Origin: DAIMFL01 sp964372215
GTDB lineage: Bacteria; Pseudomonadota; Alphaproteobacteria; Dongiales; Dongiaceae
DNA: 64,000 bases
Direction: 5' to 3'
Assembly: GCA_964372215.1 (NCBI GenBank)
Contig: CAYJQC010000021.1
Span: forward strand, 1-64,000
Part shown: positions 42,857 to 50,592 of the stretch, piece after piece
How positions within the stretch are numbered: position 1 is the first letter of the stretch
How the letters are laid out: each line of letters starts with the position of its first letter
Translations under genes and position numbers: made by a program
The notes under the pieces: generated by a model
What the model saw: only the letters and a program-made list of their open reading frames with translations
Database searches by the model: none
Told to the model about the DNA's origin: nothing

Positions 42857-44812
42857 CTACACGCCGGCGACAGTCATGCCCTCGACCAGGATGCTCGGGG
42901 CGTCGGTGCCGTGGCGGAACTCGAGATCGTTGGCCGGCGTCAGGTTCCGATACATGTCGATCAGGTTGCCGGCGACGGTCACTTCGCTCACGGGGTATGC
43001 GAGCCTGCCGTTCTCGATCCAGAACCCGGCGGCGCCGCGGCTGTAGTCGCCGGTGGTGCCGTTGATGCCGAAGCCCATGAGGTGGGTGACGTAGAAGCCG
43101 GTCTTGACCGACTCGATCAGTTCCTCGGGCGCCGCCACGCCCGGGGTCATGTAGAGGTTGGTGGGCGCCGGCGCCGGCGGCGACGAGGTGCCGCGCGAGG
43201 CGTGGCCGGTGCTCTTCAGGCCGAGCTGGCGGGCCGAGCGCAGGTCGAGGATCCAGGTGGTGAGCACGCCGTCCTCGACGATGTTGCGCGCCCGGTTGGC
43301 CAGTCCCTCGCCGTCGAACGGCTTCGAGCGCAGGCCGCGCCGGCGATGGGGGTCGTCGACCACCATGACGCCTTGCGGCAGCACGCGCTTGCCCAGCTTG
43401 TCCTTGAGGAAGCTGGTGCCGCGCGCGATGGCGTTGCCGCCGATCGCGCCGGCGAGATGGGCGACCAGGCTGCTGGCGACGCGCGGGTCATAGATCACCG
43501 GCACCTTGGCGGTGGCGGCCTTGCGCGGCTTGAGCCGGGCCACCGCGCGCTCGCCGGCGCGGGCGCCGACCGCCGCCGGGCTGTCCAGATCGGCGCCGTA
43601 GACCGCGGTGGCATAGTCGTGGTCGCTCTCCATGCCCACGCCCTCGCCGGCGATCACCGAGGCGGAGACCGAGTGACGCGACACCGCATAGGAGCCGGCG
43701 AACCCGTTGCTGGCGACGAGCGTCACGGTCGAACGGCTCCAGCCGGCCTCGGCGCCCTCGGAATTGGTGACGCCGGCGACCGCCAGCGCCGCCGCCTCGC
43801 ATTCCCGCGCCCGCTCCTTGATGGTTTCGGGCGACGGCTCGTCCGGGTCGACCGTGTCGAGGGCGGGCACGCTGCGCGCGATCTCGGACTTGTCGGCGAG
43901 GCCGCAATGGGGATCCTCCGGCACGCTGCGCGCCATGGCGACGGCGCGCTCCACCAGCTCGGCCAGGGCCCGCGGCGAGGTGTCGGTCGACGACACCACC
44001 GCCTGGCGCCGGCCGACCAGCACCCGCAGGCCGAGATCCGCGCTCTCGGCGCGTTCGAGCTTGTCCGGCTTGCCCAGGCGCTGGGCCATGGAGATGGCGG
44101 CGGATTCCACGATCAGGGCGTCGGCGGCGTCGGCCCCGGCCGCCCGCGCCTTGGCCACCAGGTCGGCGACCAGGTCGAGCGCCGCCGATGCCGCCGGCAC
44201 CGCGCGGGGCTTGGCGCCGGTCTTCGGCGCCGCCGCGATCGGCGAGGGCCGGGTCGACGGCCGTCCGGTCAGATGATGCGCGGTCTTGGCCGGCCGCGAC
44301 GGCTTGCGCGGCGTCGGGCGCTGGCCCGGCAGGCGGCGCGACGCCGGCGTGCGGGCGGTCTTGGCGGCGGCCTTCTTGGTCGCGGGCTTCTTCACGGCCG
44401 TCCGTTTCGCGGCGGCCTTCTTGCTGCCGGTGCGCGGCGCCGCCGCCCTGCGGCGGACGCTGCGCTTCGGGACGCCGCGCTTGGGCCCGCCGCGCTTCGC
44501 GGCCGGGCGCCTGGTGCCGCCGCGCCGGGCCGGGGCCTTCCGAGAGGATGCCTTGCGCTTGGCCGGCGCCTTCCGCGAAGCCGGCTTTCGCACGGGGGCC
44601 TTCTGCTTCCCGGGCGCCTTCTTCGCCGGGGCCTTGCGGGCCGGCGCCTTCCTTGCAGGTGCCTGCTTCGCGGGCGCCTTCTTGGCAGGCGCCTTCTTCG
44701 CGGGCGCCTTCTTGGCAGGCGCCTGCTTCCGCGCCGCCGGTTTCTTCACCGCCTTCTTCGCGATCTTCTTGGCGGCGGGCTTCCTGGCGGGCTTCTTCGG
44801 CTTGGCGGCCAT
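42857..44812 (-). CDS. pmbA: PmbA/TldE-family protein with histone-H1-like N-terminal extension
   Basis: 651 residues. Residues 1-204 are almost only Lys, Ala, Pro and Arg in AKKAP/ARKAP-type repeats, like bacterial histone-H1-like tails. Residues 205-651 are a full PmbA (TldE): LVAKARAAGADAADALIVES, VLVGRRQAVVSSTDTSP, ARNIVEDGVLTTWILDLRSA, STGHASRGT and the ending FRHGTDAPSILVEGMTVAGV. PmbA with TldD matures modified peptides and degrades CcdA-like antitoxins. A GTG at 44200, exactly at residue 205, would give a normal 447-residue PmbA, so either a fusion or an internal start is possible. Confidence 0.88.
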   Translation of the reverse strand: MAAKPKKPARKPAAKKIAKKAVKKPAARKQAPAKKAPAKKAPAKKAPAKQAPARKAPARKAPAKKAPGKQKAPVRKPASRKAPAKRKASSRKAPARRGGTRRPAAKRGGPKRGVPKRSVRRRAAAPRTGSKKAAAKRTAVKKPATKKAAAKTARTPASRRLPGQRPTPRKPSRPAKTAHHLTGRPSTRPSPIAAAPKTGAKPRAVPAASAALDLVADLVAKARAAGADAADALIVESAAISMAQRLGKPDKLERAESADLGLRVLVGRRQAVVSSTDTSPRALAELVERAVAMARSVPEDPHCGLADKSEIARSVPALDTVDPDEPSPETIKERARECEAAALAVAGVTNSEGAEAGWSRSTVTLVASNGFAGSYAVSRHSVSASVIAGEGVGMESDHDYATAVYGADLDSPAAVGARAGERAVARLKPRKAATAKVPVIYDPRVASSLVAHLAGAIGGNAIARGTSFLKDKLGKRVLPQGVMVVDDPHRRRGLRSKPFDGEGLANRARNIVEDGVLTTWILDLRSARQLGLKSTGHASRGTSSPPAPAPTNLYMTPGVAAPEELIESVKTGFYVTHLMGFGINGTTGDYSRGAAGFWIENGRLAYPVSEVTVAGNLIDMYRNLTPANDLEFRHGTDAPSILVEGMTVAGV

Positions 44813-44852
44813 GACGCGACTCCGGATCTGGGCTGGTGCCCAGTGTTCTCGG

Positions 44853-45335
44853 TCACTCCAGCGCAAAACGCAACAGCGGGAGCAGCCGTCCGGGCTCGAG
44901 ATCGGAGGCGCGCGCGCCGATCGGCAGCGCGCCCATGCGGCGGTAGAAGCCCTCGGCGTTCGGATCGGCGACGACGATGAGCGTGGCGTAGCCGAGGCCG
45001 CGCGCGGTCTCGACCGCGTGATGCCACAAGGCGGTGCCGACGCCGCTGCCGATCGCCCGCGGCTCCACGAACAGGTAGTCGAGGCCGATTCCGTCCGCCT
45101 CGTCCTCGAGGCCGTAGAACCCGAGGATGGCGCCGTCCGCCTCGGCGACGAAATGCGGCTGCCCGGCGATCGCTTCGGTCTTCACCTGCATGACCAGGCG
45201 GCAGCGCGCGAGGAACGCCGCGTCGTAGCCCCACACCGCCTTGGAGCGCAGCGACAGATCGGTCAGCGCCGCCGCCTCCTCGGCGCGTGCGGCACGGATG
45301 GTGAAGGTGGCGGCGTGCGGAAGACCCTCGTTCAT
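44853..45335 (-). CDS. GNAT-family N-acetyltransferase
   Basis: 160 residues with the GNAT core: FTIRAARAEEAAALTDLSLR, FVAEADGAILGFYGLEDEAD, LDYLFVEPRAIGSGVGTALW carrying the acetyl-CoA loop, and VVADPNAEGFYRRMGALPIG. The ATG at 45335 is favoured because the fold begins soon after it. The gene lies 40 bp upstream of the pmbA fusion gene on the same strand. The acetyl acceptor is not predictable. Confidence 0.86.
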   Translation of the reverse strand: MNEGLPHAATFTIRAARAEEAAALTDLSLRSKAVWGYDAAFLARCRLVMQVKTEAIAGQPHFVAEADGAILGFYGLEDEADGIGLDYLFVEPRAIGSGVGTALWHHAVETARGLGYATLIVVADPNAEGFYRRMGALPIGARASDLEPGRLLPLLRFALE

Positions 45336-45388
45336 GGGCCTGTCGTATCGTGCGATGCGCGCATGGGCAAGCAATGCGGTCGCGTCTC

Positions 45389-45490
45389 TCCCCCCACCCT
45401 ATCTCTCCCCCACAAGGGGGGGAGGGAACCTCATCGAGCCGTCGCAAGAATCCCCCTCCCCCTCGATGGGGGAGGGTCGGGGTGGGGGTG
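45389..45490. repeat. Family-C composite palindrome, copy 2
   Basis: Outer arms TCTCCCCCCACCCTATCTCT and GGGAGGGTCGGGGTGGGGGT surround AAGGGGGGGAGGGAAC, a 25-bp spacer and the hairpin CCCCTCGATGGGGG. It fills most of the gap between the GNAT gene and the DUF4153 gene. Confidence 0.82.
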
Positions 45491-45528
45491 AAGCCGTGCG
45501 GACGCGTGAGCGCCTAGCCCGCCGCCGC

Positions 45529-47220
45529 TCATGGCGCCGGCCCGATTTCCACGATGAGAATCGCGGCGCGCCCATTTGGATTGAGGTAAGTCATTTCCCC
45601 GGCGGCAGCACGAAACACGGCGGCCCGCTGCTCCGCATTTGGCGATGTGTTGTGCGAAAATAGTACATCGCCCTGCATGACGACGTAGAGCCGCGGCAGA
45701 TCGCCGGCCTGCCATGCCACGCGGCTGTGCAGGGCAAGGGGGCCGATGACCCGTGAAACACTTTCGAGCGGCAGCTCCGCCGGCACTACCGGTGTGGGTT
45801 GCGACGCCGGCTCCGGCTGAACCTGCGGGGCCGAGGCCCCGCCATCCGATTGAAAGTCTCCGCGCCGCCATGACCAGTAGTTCATCGAGTTGCGCGCGTC
45901 GGCGATCCGGGCACGGATCACGGTGGCCTGCGGATGATCGTCGAGCGCCTCGAGTTCGGCCAGCCGCTCGCGTCCGGCGGGGCCGAGGCGGAACTGGAGA
46001 TAGGCGAAATCGAAGAACTCGGGCGCCTCTAGCCCGTCGGCGACGCGGTGATACTGACTCCAGGCGCTGAGCCGGACCGGATCCAGCACCGGACTGGTCA
46101 GAGCGATCAGCAGGAGGACCATCGCCGGGAGGGCCAAGCGATTGGTCTTGCCGACGCGATGAAGCCAAGGCCCGCGCCCCGGTATGACGGAAGCCGTGTA
46201 GCCGGCGGCGACCACGGCGGCAAACAGCACGAAGGCGATCAGAAGCACCCGGTCCGGCGTGAGTCCGTACTGTCTGATTCGCAGCGTGGTTCCATAGGCC
46301 GCGAGGCCGACTGCCACGGCGACCATGAGTATCGCCGCCTCGACCAGCCGTTTCTGCCACGCCGCGTAGTCCTGGCTGCCGGATTGATAGACACCGTTGA
46401 TGAACATGGCCGAAGCGCCGGCAATGGCGAGCAACAGACCCGAGCCTCCCTGCCGCCAAACCGGCTCGAGGCCGGTGAAAGGCAGGGCGAGAAAAAAAGT
46501 GCTGCCGATCAGCACCGCGAACGGAAGAAGCCCGCGCGCGAGAACCGAGCAAAGCTTGAGAAGCCGGTCGAGAATTCCGCTCCGTTCGCGGGCTGCCAAG
46601 ATGCCGAGCGTCCAGGCAATGGCACCGCCGAAGCAGGAGACTGCGGGGTTGCCGAGCAAACTTGTCGCCTCGGTCAGTTTGAGCAGATCGAACAGATCGC
46701 GCCAGAGCATGAGCAGCAGCAGAAAAATCCCCAGGCAGAGCAAGCCGATCAGCATGGCGAGAACGAGATCGGCCGCGCGATCGAACAGCCGCTCGTAGGC
46801 GGGGATGCGAAAACCTCCCACCACGACTCCGTGCAGCCACGGCAAGGCAATGAACAGCGCCGGAGTCAGCAGGAGAGCGGACGGGGCGACGTCGGCATCC
46901 TCCCAGGCCCCGCTCGTCCAGAAGTCGCACAGCCCCAGCAACAGCCCGGCAAGCACAGCCGCGGCCAGGCAGCGCACGCGGGCGGCGGGCGGGCGATCGC
47001 CACTTGGCCAGGTCGCCTGGATCACCAGTCCCGCCGCAAGGATGGAGAAGATGAGCGCGTCCTGCCAATCTGGCTGAGGATGTGGCAGTGATCTGCTGGC
47101 GCAGACGGTCGCGCCTTGCGCCAGGCCTGCCAGCAAGGGGACCCCGCGAAAGACCCAGAATTCTCGGCGAGGTCCGGATGCTGCCGTGCCAATCGGCAAC
47201 GCGTCTTCCGTCGGCTGCAT
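45529..47220 (-). CDS. DUF4153-like polytopic membrane protein
   Basis: 563 residues. About ten hydrophobic helices occupy residues 25-370, with segments such as LLTPALFIALPWLHGVVVGG, VLAMLIGLLCLGIFLLLLML and SAMFINGVYQSGSQDYAAW. A soluble C-terminal domain (about 380-563) is likely periplasmic or cytoplasmic, with a Pro/Gln linker. The arrangement and the FINGVYQ segment fit DUF4153 proteins, whose function is unknown. The gene is more AT-rich than its neighbours and flanked on both sides by family-C repeats. Confidence 0.72.
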   Translation of the reverse strand: MQPTEDALPIGTAASGPRREFWVFRGVPLLAGLAQGATVCASRSLPHPQPDWQDALIFSILAAGLVIQATWPSGDRPPAARVRCLAAAVLAGLLLGLCDFWTSGAWEDADVAPSALLLTPALFIALPWLHGVVVGGFRIPAYERLFDRAADLVLAMLIGLLCLGIFLLLLMLWRDLFDLLKLTEATSLLGNPAVSCFGGAIAWTLGILAARERSGILDRLLKLCSVLARGLLPFAVLIGSTFFLALPFTGLEPVWRQGGSGLLLAIAGASAMFINGVYQSGSQDYAAWQKRLVEAAILMVAVAVGLAAYGTTLRIRQYGLTPDRVLLIAFVLFAAVVAAGYTASVIPGRGPWLHRVGKTNRLALPAMVLLLIALTSPVLDPVRLSAWSQYHRVADGLEAPEFFDFAYLQFRLGPAGRERLAELEALDDHPQATVIRARIADARNSMNYWSWRRGDFQSDGGASAPQVQPEPASQPTPVVPAELPLESVSRVIGPLALHSRVAWQAGDLPRLYVVMQGDVLFSHNTSPNAEQRAAVFRAAAGEMTYLNPNGRAAILIVEIGPAP

Positions 47221-47351
47221 GAATTCCCCCTACTGCAGATGCGGCGCCATCGTAGACATCGCATCATGGCCATTCCGGGGCGAAGGCGAGGTTATGTCTG
47301 GGCGTTCAACCGACGGCGGTGCCGAAGGGCGCGATGACGTAGGCAGAAGGG

Positions 47352-47450
47352 TCACCCCCACCCCGACCCTCCCCCATCGAGGGGGAGGGGGTTTGTGTCG
47401 ACGCGCTCGATCATATTTCCTCGACCCTTGGGAGGGTCGGGGTGGGGGCG
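47352..47450. repeat. Family-C composite palindrome, copy 3
   Basis: Outer arms TCACCCCCACCCCGACCCTC and GGGAGGGTCGGGGTGGGGGC are almost perfectly inverted, and the left hairpin is CTCCCCCATCGAGGGGGAGG. It sits between the DUF4153 start and the leuA stop. The 47221-47475 gap holds no gene. Confidence 0.85.
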
Positions 47451-47475
47451 AAGTCGCGCGAATGGCGACGGAAAG

Positions 47476-49242
47476 CTAGCCCGCCGCCGCGCCGGTCTTG
47501 ATCCGGTTGGCCGCGCTGGTGACCGCGCGCAGGGACGCGGTGACGATGTTCGCGTGCATGCCGGCGCCGAACAGGGAACGGCCGTCCGCCGTCTTCACCT
47601 CGACATAGGCGATGGCGGTGGCGTCGGCGCCGTGGCTGACCGCGTGCTCACTGTAGTCGACGACCCGCATCTCGACCCCGGCCTCGCGCGCCAGCGCGTC
47701 GACATAGGCGGCGATCGGGCCGTTGCCGCCGCCATGGAGCTCGCGCGCCGTGCCGTCGACCTTCACGGTCGCGGTCAAGTTGCGCTGCTCGCTGGCATGG
47801 GTGTCGGGCACGGTCCGGTGGTCGACGAACTCGAACGGGCCCGGCGCCTTCAGATAGCTACGCTCGAACGCGTTCCAGATGTCGCGGCTCGACAGCTCCT
47901 TGCCGCTGACATCGGCGATCTCCTGCACCACCTGGCTGAACTCGATCTGCAGCCGGCGCGGCAGCACGACGCCGTAATCGGCCTCCAGCAGGTAGGCGAC
48001 GCCGCCCTTGCCGGACTGGCTGTTCACCCGGATCACCGCCTGGTAGTCGCGGCCGACATCCCGGGGGTCGATCGGCAGGTACGGCACTTCCCACAGCCCG
48101 CTGTTGCTGCGCTTCATCGCCGCCAGGCCCTTCTTGATCGCGTCCTGGTGCGAGCCGGAGAACGCGGTGAAGACGAGGTCGCCGGCATAGGGGTGGCGCG
48201 GATGAACGGGGAGCTGGTTGCAGTACTCGGCCACCTGGCGCAGCTCGTCGATGTCCGAGAAGTCGAGCTCGGGCGCGACCCCTTGGGTGAACAGGTTCAA
48301 TCCCAGGGTCACGATGTCGACATTGCCGGTGCGCTCGCCATTGCCGAACAATGTCCCCTCGATGCGGTCGGCGCCGGCCATGACGCCGAGCTCCGCCGCC
48401 GCCACGCCGGTGCCGCGGTCGTTATGGGGATGCAGGCTCACGACGATCGAGTCGCGATTCCTGATGTTGCGGCAGAACCACTCGATCTGGTCGGCATAGA
48501 TGTTGGCGGTCGACATCTCGACGGTGGCCGGCAGGTTGAAGATCGCCTTCTTTTCCGGTGTCGGCTGCCAGACCTCCATCACCGCCTCGCAGATCGCGAC
48601 CGCGAACGCCATCTCGGTGCCGGTGAAGCTCTCGGGGCTGTACTGGTAGACGATCTCGGTCTCCGGGACGCTCGCCTCCAGCTCCTTGCACAGCATCGCG
48701 CCCGACACCGCGATGTCGACGATGCCGGCCTGGTCGAGGCCGAACACCACGCGGCGCTGCAATTCGGAGGTCGAGTTGTAGAGATGCACGATGGCGCGCC
48801 TGGCACCCTTGATCGCCTCGTAGGTGCGGCGGATCAGGTGCTCGCGCGACTGGGTCAGCACCTGGATGGTGACGTCGTCGGGGATCAGGTCGTTCTCGAT
48901 GATCTCGTGCACGAAGTCGAAATCGGTCTGGGACGCGGCGGGGAAACCGACCTCGATCTCCTTGAAGCCCATTTTGACCAGCGTGTCGAACATGCGCCGC
49001 TTGCGCTCCGGCCCCATCGGCTCGATCAGCGCCTGGTTGCCGTCGCGCAAGTCGACCGAGCACCAGACGGGTGCGTGCGTGATGGTGCGGCCCGGCCATT
49101 GCCGGTCGGGGAGCGCGATCGGCGCGAACGCGCGGTACTTGTCGCCGGGGACGAAGCCGGCCGCGCCGCCAGGTCGGGCGTCGTCCGTGTCGGTCGCGCC
49201 GGCGGATCGGGTCGATACGGGAGGCTTCTGCTGAACGTTCAT
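47476..49242 (-). CDS. leuA: 2-isopropylmalate synthase
   Basis: First committed step of leucine synthesis: acetyl-CoA plus 2-oxoisovalerate. The 588 residues belong to the long (LeuA2-like) form. SVDLRDGNQALIEPMGPERK is the N-terminal active-site loop, LHPHNDRGTGVAAAELGVMA holds the metal-ligand histidines, GTLFGNGERTGNVDIVTLGL follows, and the C-terminal allosteric domain ends AFERSYLKAPGPF and GAGMHANIVTASLRAVTSA. Feedback by leucine at that domain is expected. A Leu-rich leader peptide gene upstream points to attenuation as well. Confidence 0.96.
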   Translation of the reverse strand: MNVQQKPPVSTRSAGATDTDDARPGGAAGFVPGDKYRAFAPIALPDRQWPGRTITHAPVWCSVDLRDGNQALIEPMGPERKRRMFDTLVKMGFKEIEVGFPAASQTDFDFVHEIIENDLIPDDVTIQVLTQSREHLIRRTYEAIKGARRAIVHLYNSTSELQRRVVFGLDQAGIVDIAVSGAMLCKELEASVPETEIVYQYSPESFTGTEMAFAVAICEAVMEVWQPTPEKKAIFNLPATVEMSTANIYADQIEWFCRNIRNRDSIVVSLHPHNDRGTGVAAAELGVMAGADRIEGTLFGNGERTGNVDIVTLGLNLFTQGVAPELDFSDIDELRQVAEYCNQLPVHPRHPYAGDLVFTAFSGSHQDAIKKGLAAMKRSNSGLWEVPYLPIDPRDVGRDYQAVIRVNSQSGKGGVAYLLEADYGVVLPRRLQIEFSQVVQEIADVSGKELSSRDIWNAFERSYLKAPGPFEFVDHRTVPDTHASEQRNLTATVKVDGTARELHGGGNGPIAAYVDALAREAGVEMRVVDYSEHAVSHGADATAIAYVEVKTADGRSLFGAGMHANIVTASLRAVTSAANRIKTGAAAG

Positions 49243-49333
49243 GTTGCTGCTCTCTCTGCTCTCGGGGGCGCCGCACGGGGGCGCCGATATCTGAAATCGC
49301 GGACTTGGGGCGGGTGGCGTCGCCAGGCGAGCC

Positions 49334-49371
49334 GGCCGCCGGGCGGCCGAAACGGGTCAGGCCCGGCCGCC
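49334..49371 (-). promoter_or_regulatory. Alternative hairpin arms of a leuA attenuator
   Basis: In the leuA transcript three segments can pair in two exclusive ways: GGCGGCCG (49371-49364, inside the last leader codons), GGCCGCC (49348-49342) and GGCGGCC (49340-49334). Segment 2 can bind 1 or 3. Segment 1 begins a few codons after the leucine run, so ribosome stalling would decide the pairing. No U-run follows, so termination would have to be factor-dependent or act on translation. Confidence 0.5.
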
Positions 49372-49485
49372 GCTGGTAAGTCGCGCGAGCAGGAGGAGCA
49401 GGGACGCGGTCAGGCCGGCCGGAACGGCGGCCAGGGAAGGGCACACGGAACAGTCGAAAACGGTGGAACTACAGTGGGATGACAT
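49357..49485 (-). CDS. Leucine-rich leader peptide upstream of leuA
   Basis: A 42-residue reading frame ends 115 bp before leuA on the same strand. It begins MSSHCSSTVFDCSVC and contains ASLLLLLARL, that is five successive Leu codons (CTG CTC CTC CTG CTC) plus one more two residues later, close to its stop. A Leu run near the 3' end of a short leader before leuA is the hallmark of ribosome-mediated attenuation, described for leu genes in proteobacteria. Overlapping complementary segments follow. The same upstream stretch also contains an 18-codon frame (49563-49619) with LTLRL. Confidence 0.72.
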   Translation of the reverse strand: MSSHCSSTVFDCSVCPSLAAVPAGLTASLLLLLARLTSGGRA

Positions 49486-49734
49486 GACGGGACCGGCTGT
49501 CGGACAGAACCCTTGGAAGCAACGCGGGCCGCAGGAATGCGGGCCCCTCGGCCGGCGTCCGTCTAGGACGCCGGGCGGCTAAGTCGCAGGGTCAGAGGCC
49601 GTGCCGTGGCGGTGGTCATGGGGGGAAGGTAGGGAAAGCAGGGGGCGGGGTCAAGGAGAGCACGAATTTCGCGGCCCTGCCGCCGCGCCTTCCCAACCGC
49701 GCTCTTGGCGACCGAAGCTGGCTACGCGCACGCC

Positions 49735-50013
49735 CTACTGGGCCGCTACCCGCTCGCAGAAGCCGGCGTCGAGGCAGGCGAAGACGACGGCGCAGGTGGT
49801 CTGGATGCCGTCGAGGATGCAGGTGCAGGTGCCGAGGCGCGCGCATTCCGCGCCAAGCCCCCGGGCGGTTTGCCGGAACACCTCGGACGAGGTGGAGACA
49901 TTGGTGCCGGAAGGCGGTACGGGGTTGTCACCCTTCGGCTCGCAGCCCGCGACGGACAGGCTGCAGGCGAACAGCGCGGCAAGCATGGGAAATCCGGTTC
50001 CGGTCCGCGTCAT
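49735..50013 (-). CDS. Small Cys-rich lipoprotein
   Basis: 92 residues. Signal sequence with lipobox (FPMLAALFACSLSVAGCEPK), followed by a mature domain containing six cysteines in the last 45 residues (GAECARLGTCTCILDGIQTT, CAVVFACLDAGFCERV), suited to disulfide bonds in the periplasm. A GGAGGGGG ribosome-binding site precedes ATG 50013. No family was recognised. Confidence 0.62.
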   Translation of the reverse strand: MTRTGTGFPMLAALFACSLSVAGCEPKGDNPVPPSGTNVSTSSEVFRQTARGLGAECARLGTCTCILDGIQTTCAVVFACLDAGFCERVAAQ

Positions 50014-50239
50014 GATGAGCCCCCTCCGTTGAGATGGTGGACACTCGCATTGCTGCGGGGCAATCGCTCGGCTCGACCGGCCGCCGGCCGATGATGCGCG
50101 GCGGCATCCGCCCAAAGTCAGCTCGCCCTGGGTCAGATCGGGACGCGTCTCAGGCCGGATCGCGGCGGCGAGGTGGCGATCGCAGCCGCATGATGGTCGG
50201 AATCCGCGGGTCCGCTTCGTGTCATCGGCATGTCAAGGC

Positions 50240-50452
50240 TCATGCCCGAGACGAGGGGACGCCTGCCTTTCTCAGCTTCTCCGGCATCAGCACCTTGCGG
50301 CATTCGCCGTCGAGGAAAATCCCGAGAAGGCTCTCCCGCCGCTTCTGCAGCGCCTCGAACTGGGCCAACCTCTCGGCGATGCTGGCGGCGGCGTCCTGCC
50401 GGTGCCGCGCGCGACAATGGTCCTCCCGGAGCGTCGCTGTCGCCTGCGCCAC
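50240..50452 (-). CDS. Possible small helical protein, unassigned
   Basis: From GTG 50452 a 70-residue frame reads AQATATLREDHCRARHRQDA, ASIAERLAQFEALQKRRESL, LGIFLDGECRKVL and ends MPEKLRKAGVPSSRA. It looks like a helix-rich protein: the polar and apolar residues alternate well. No ribosome-binding site is obvious and the frame is open far upstream inside the lyase gene. It is the only candidate in the 579-bp stretch 50014-50592, which otherwise shows nothing supportable. Confidence 0.3.
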   Translation of the reverse strand: MAQATATLREDHCRARHRQDAAASIAERLAQFEALQKRRESLLGIFLDGECRKVLMPEKLRKAGVPSSRA

Positions 50453-50592
50453 GCGCGCAGCCTGGCATCGATGACGGACCGGGAAAACTCTGCGGTCGAC
50501 CCTGCGTCGCGCCGGTTCAGCGCGCGAGGTCGCGCCGCACCAGGTCCTGGAACGCGGCGGCATGGCTTTCCATGATGGCGGAGCGCCGCGCC

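Noticed and set aside
44200..44812. The Lys/Ala repeat region as a CRISPR or DNA repeat array
   Set aside because: The periodicity is explained by the coding of AKKAP-type amino-acid repeats, and units differ in length and sequence.
47395..49482. A 695-codon frame on the plus strand opposite leuA
   Set aside because: Shadow of leuA in a GC-rich genome, with no family resemblance.
49563..49619. An 18-codon frame with LTLRL as the leuA leader peptide
   Set aside because: The downstream 42-codon frame with five adjacent Leu codons and pairing segments right behind it is the better leader. The 18-codon frame may be chance.
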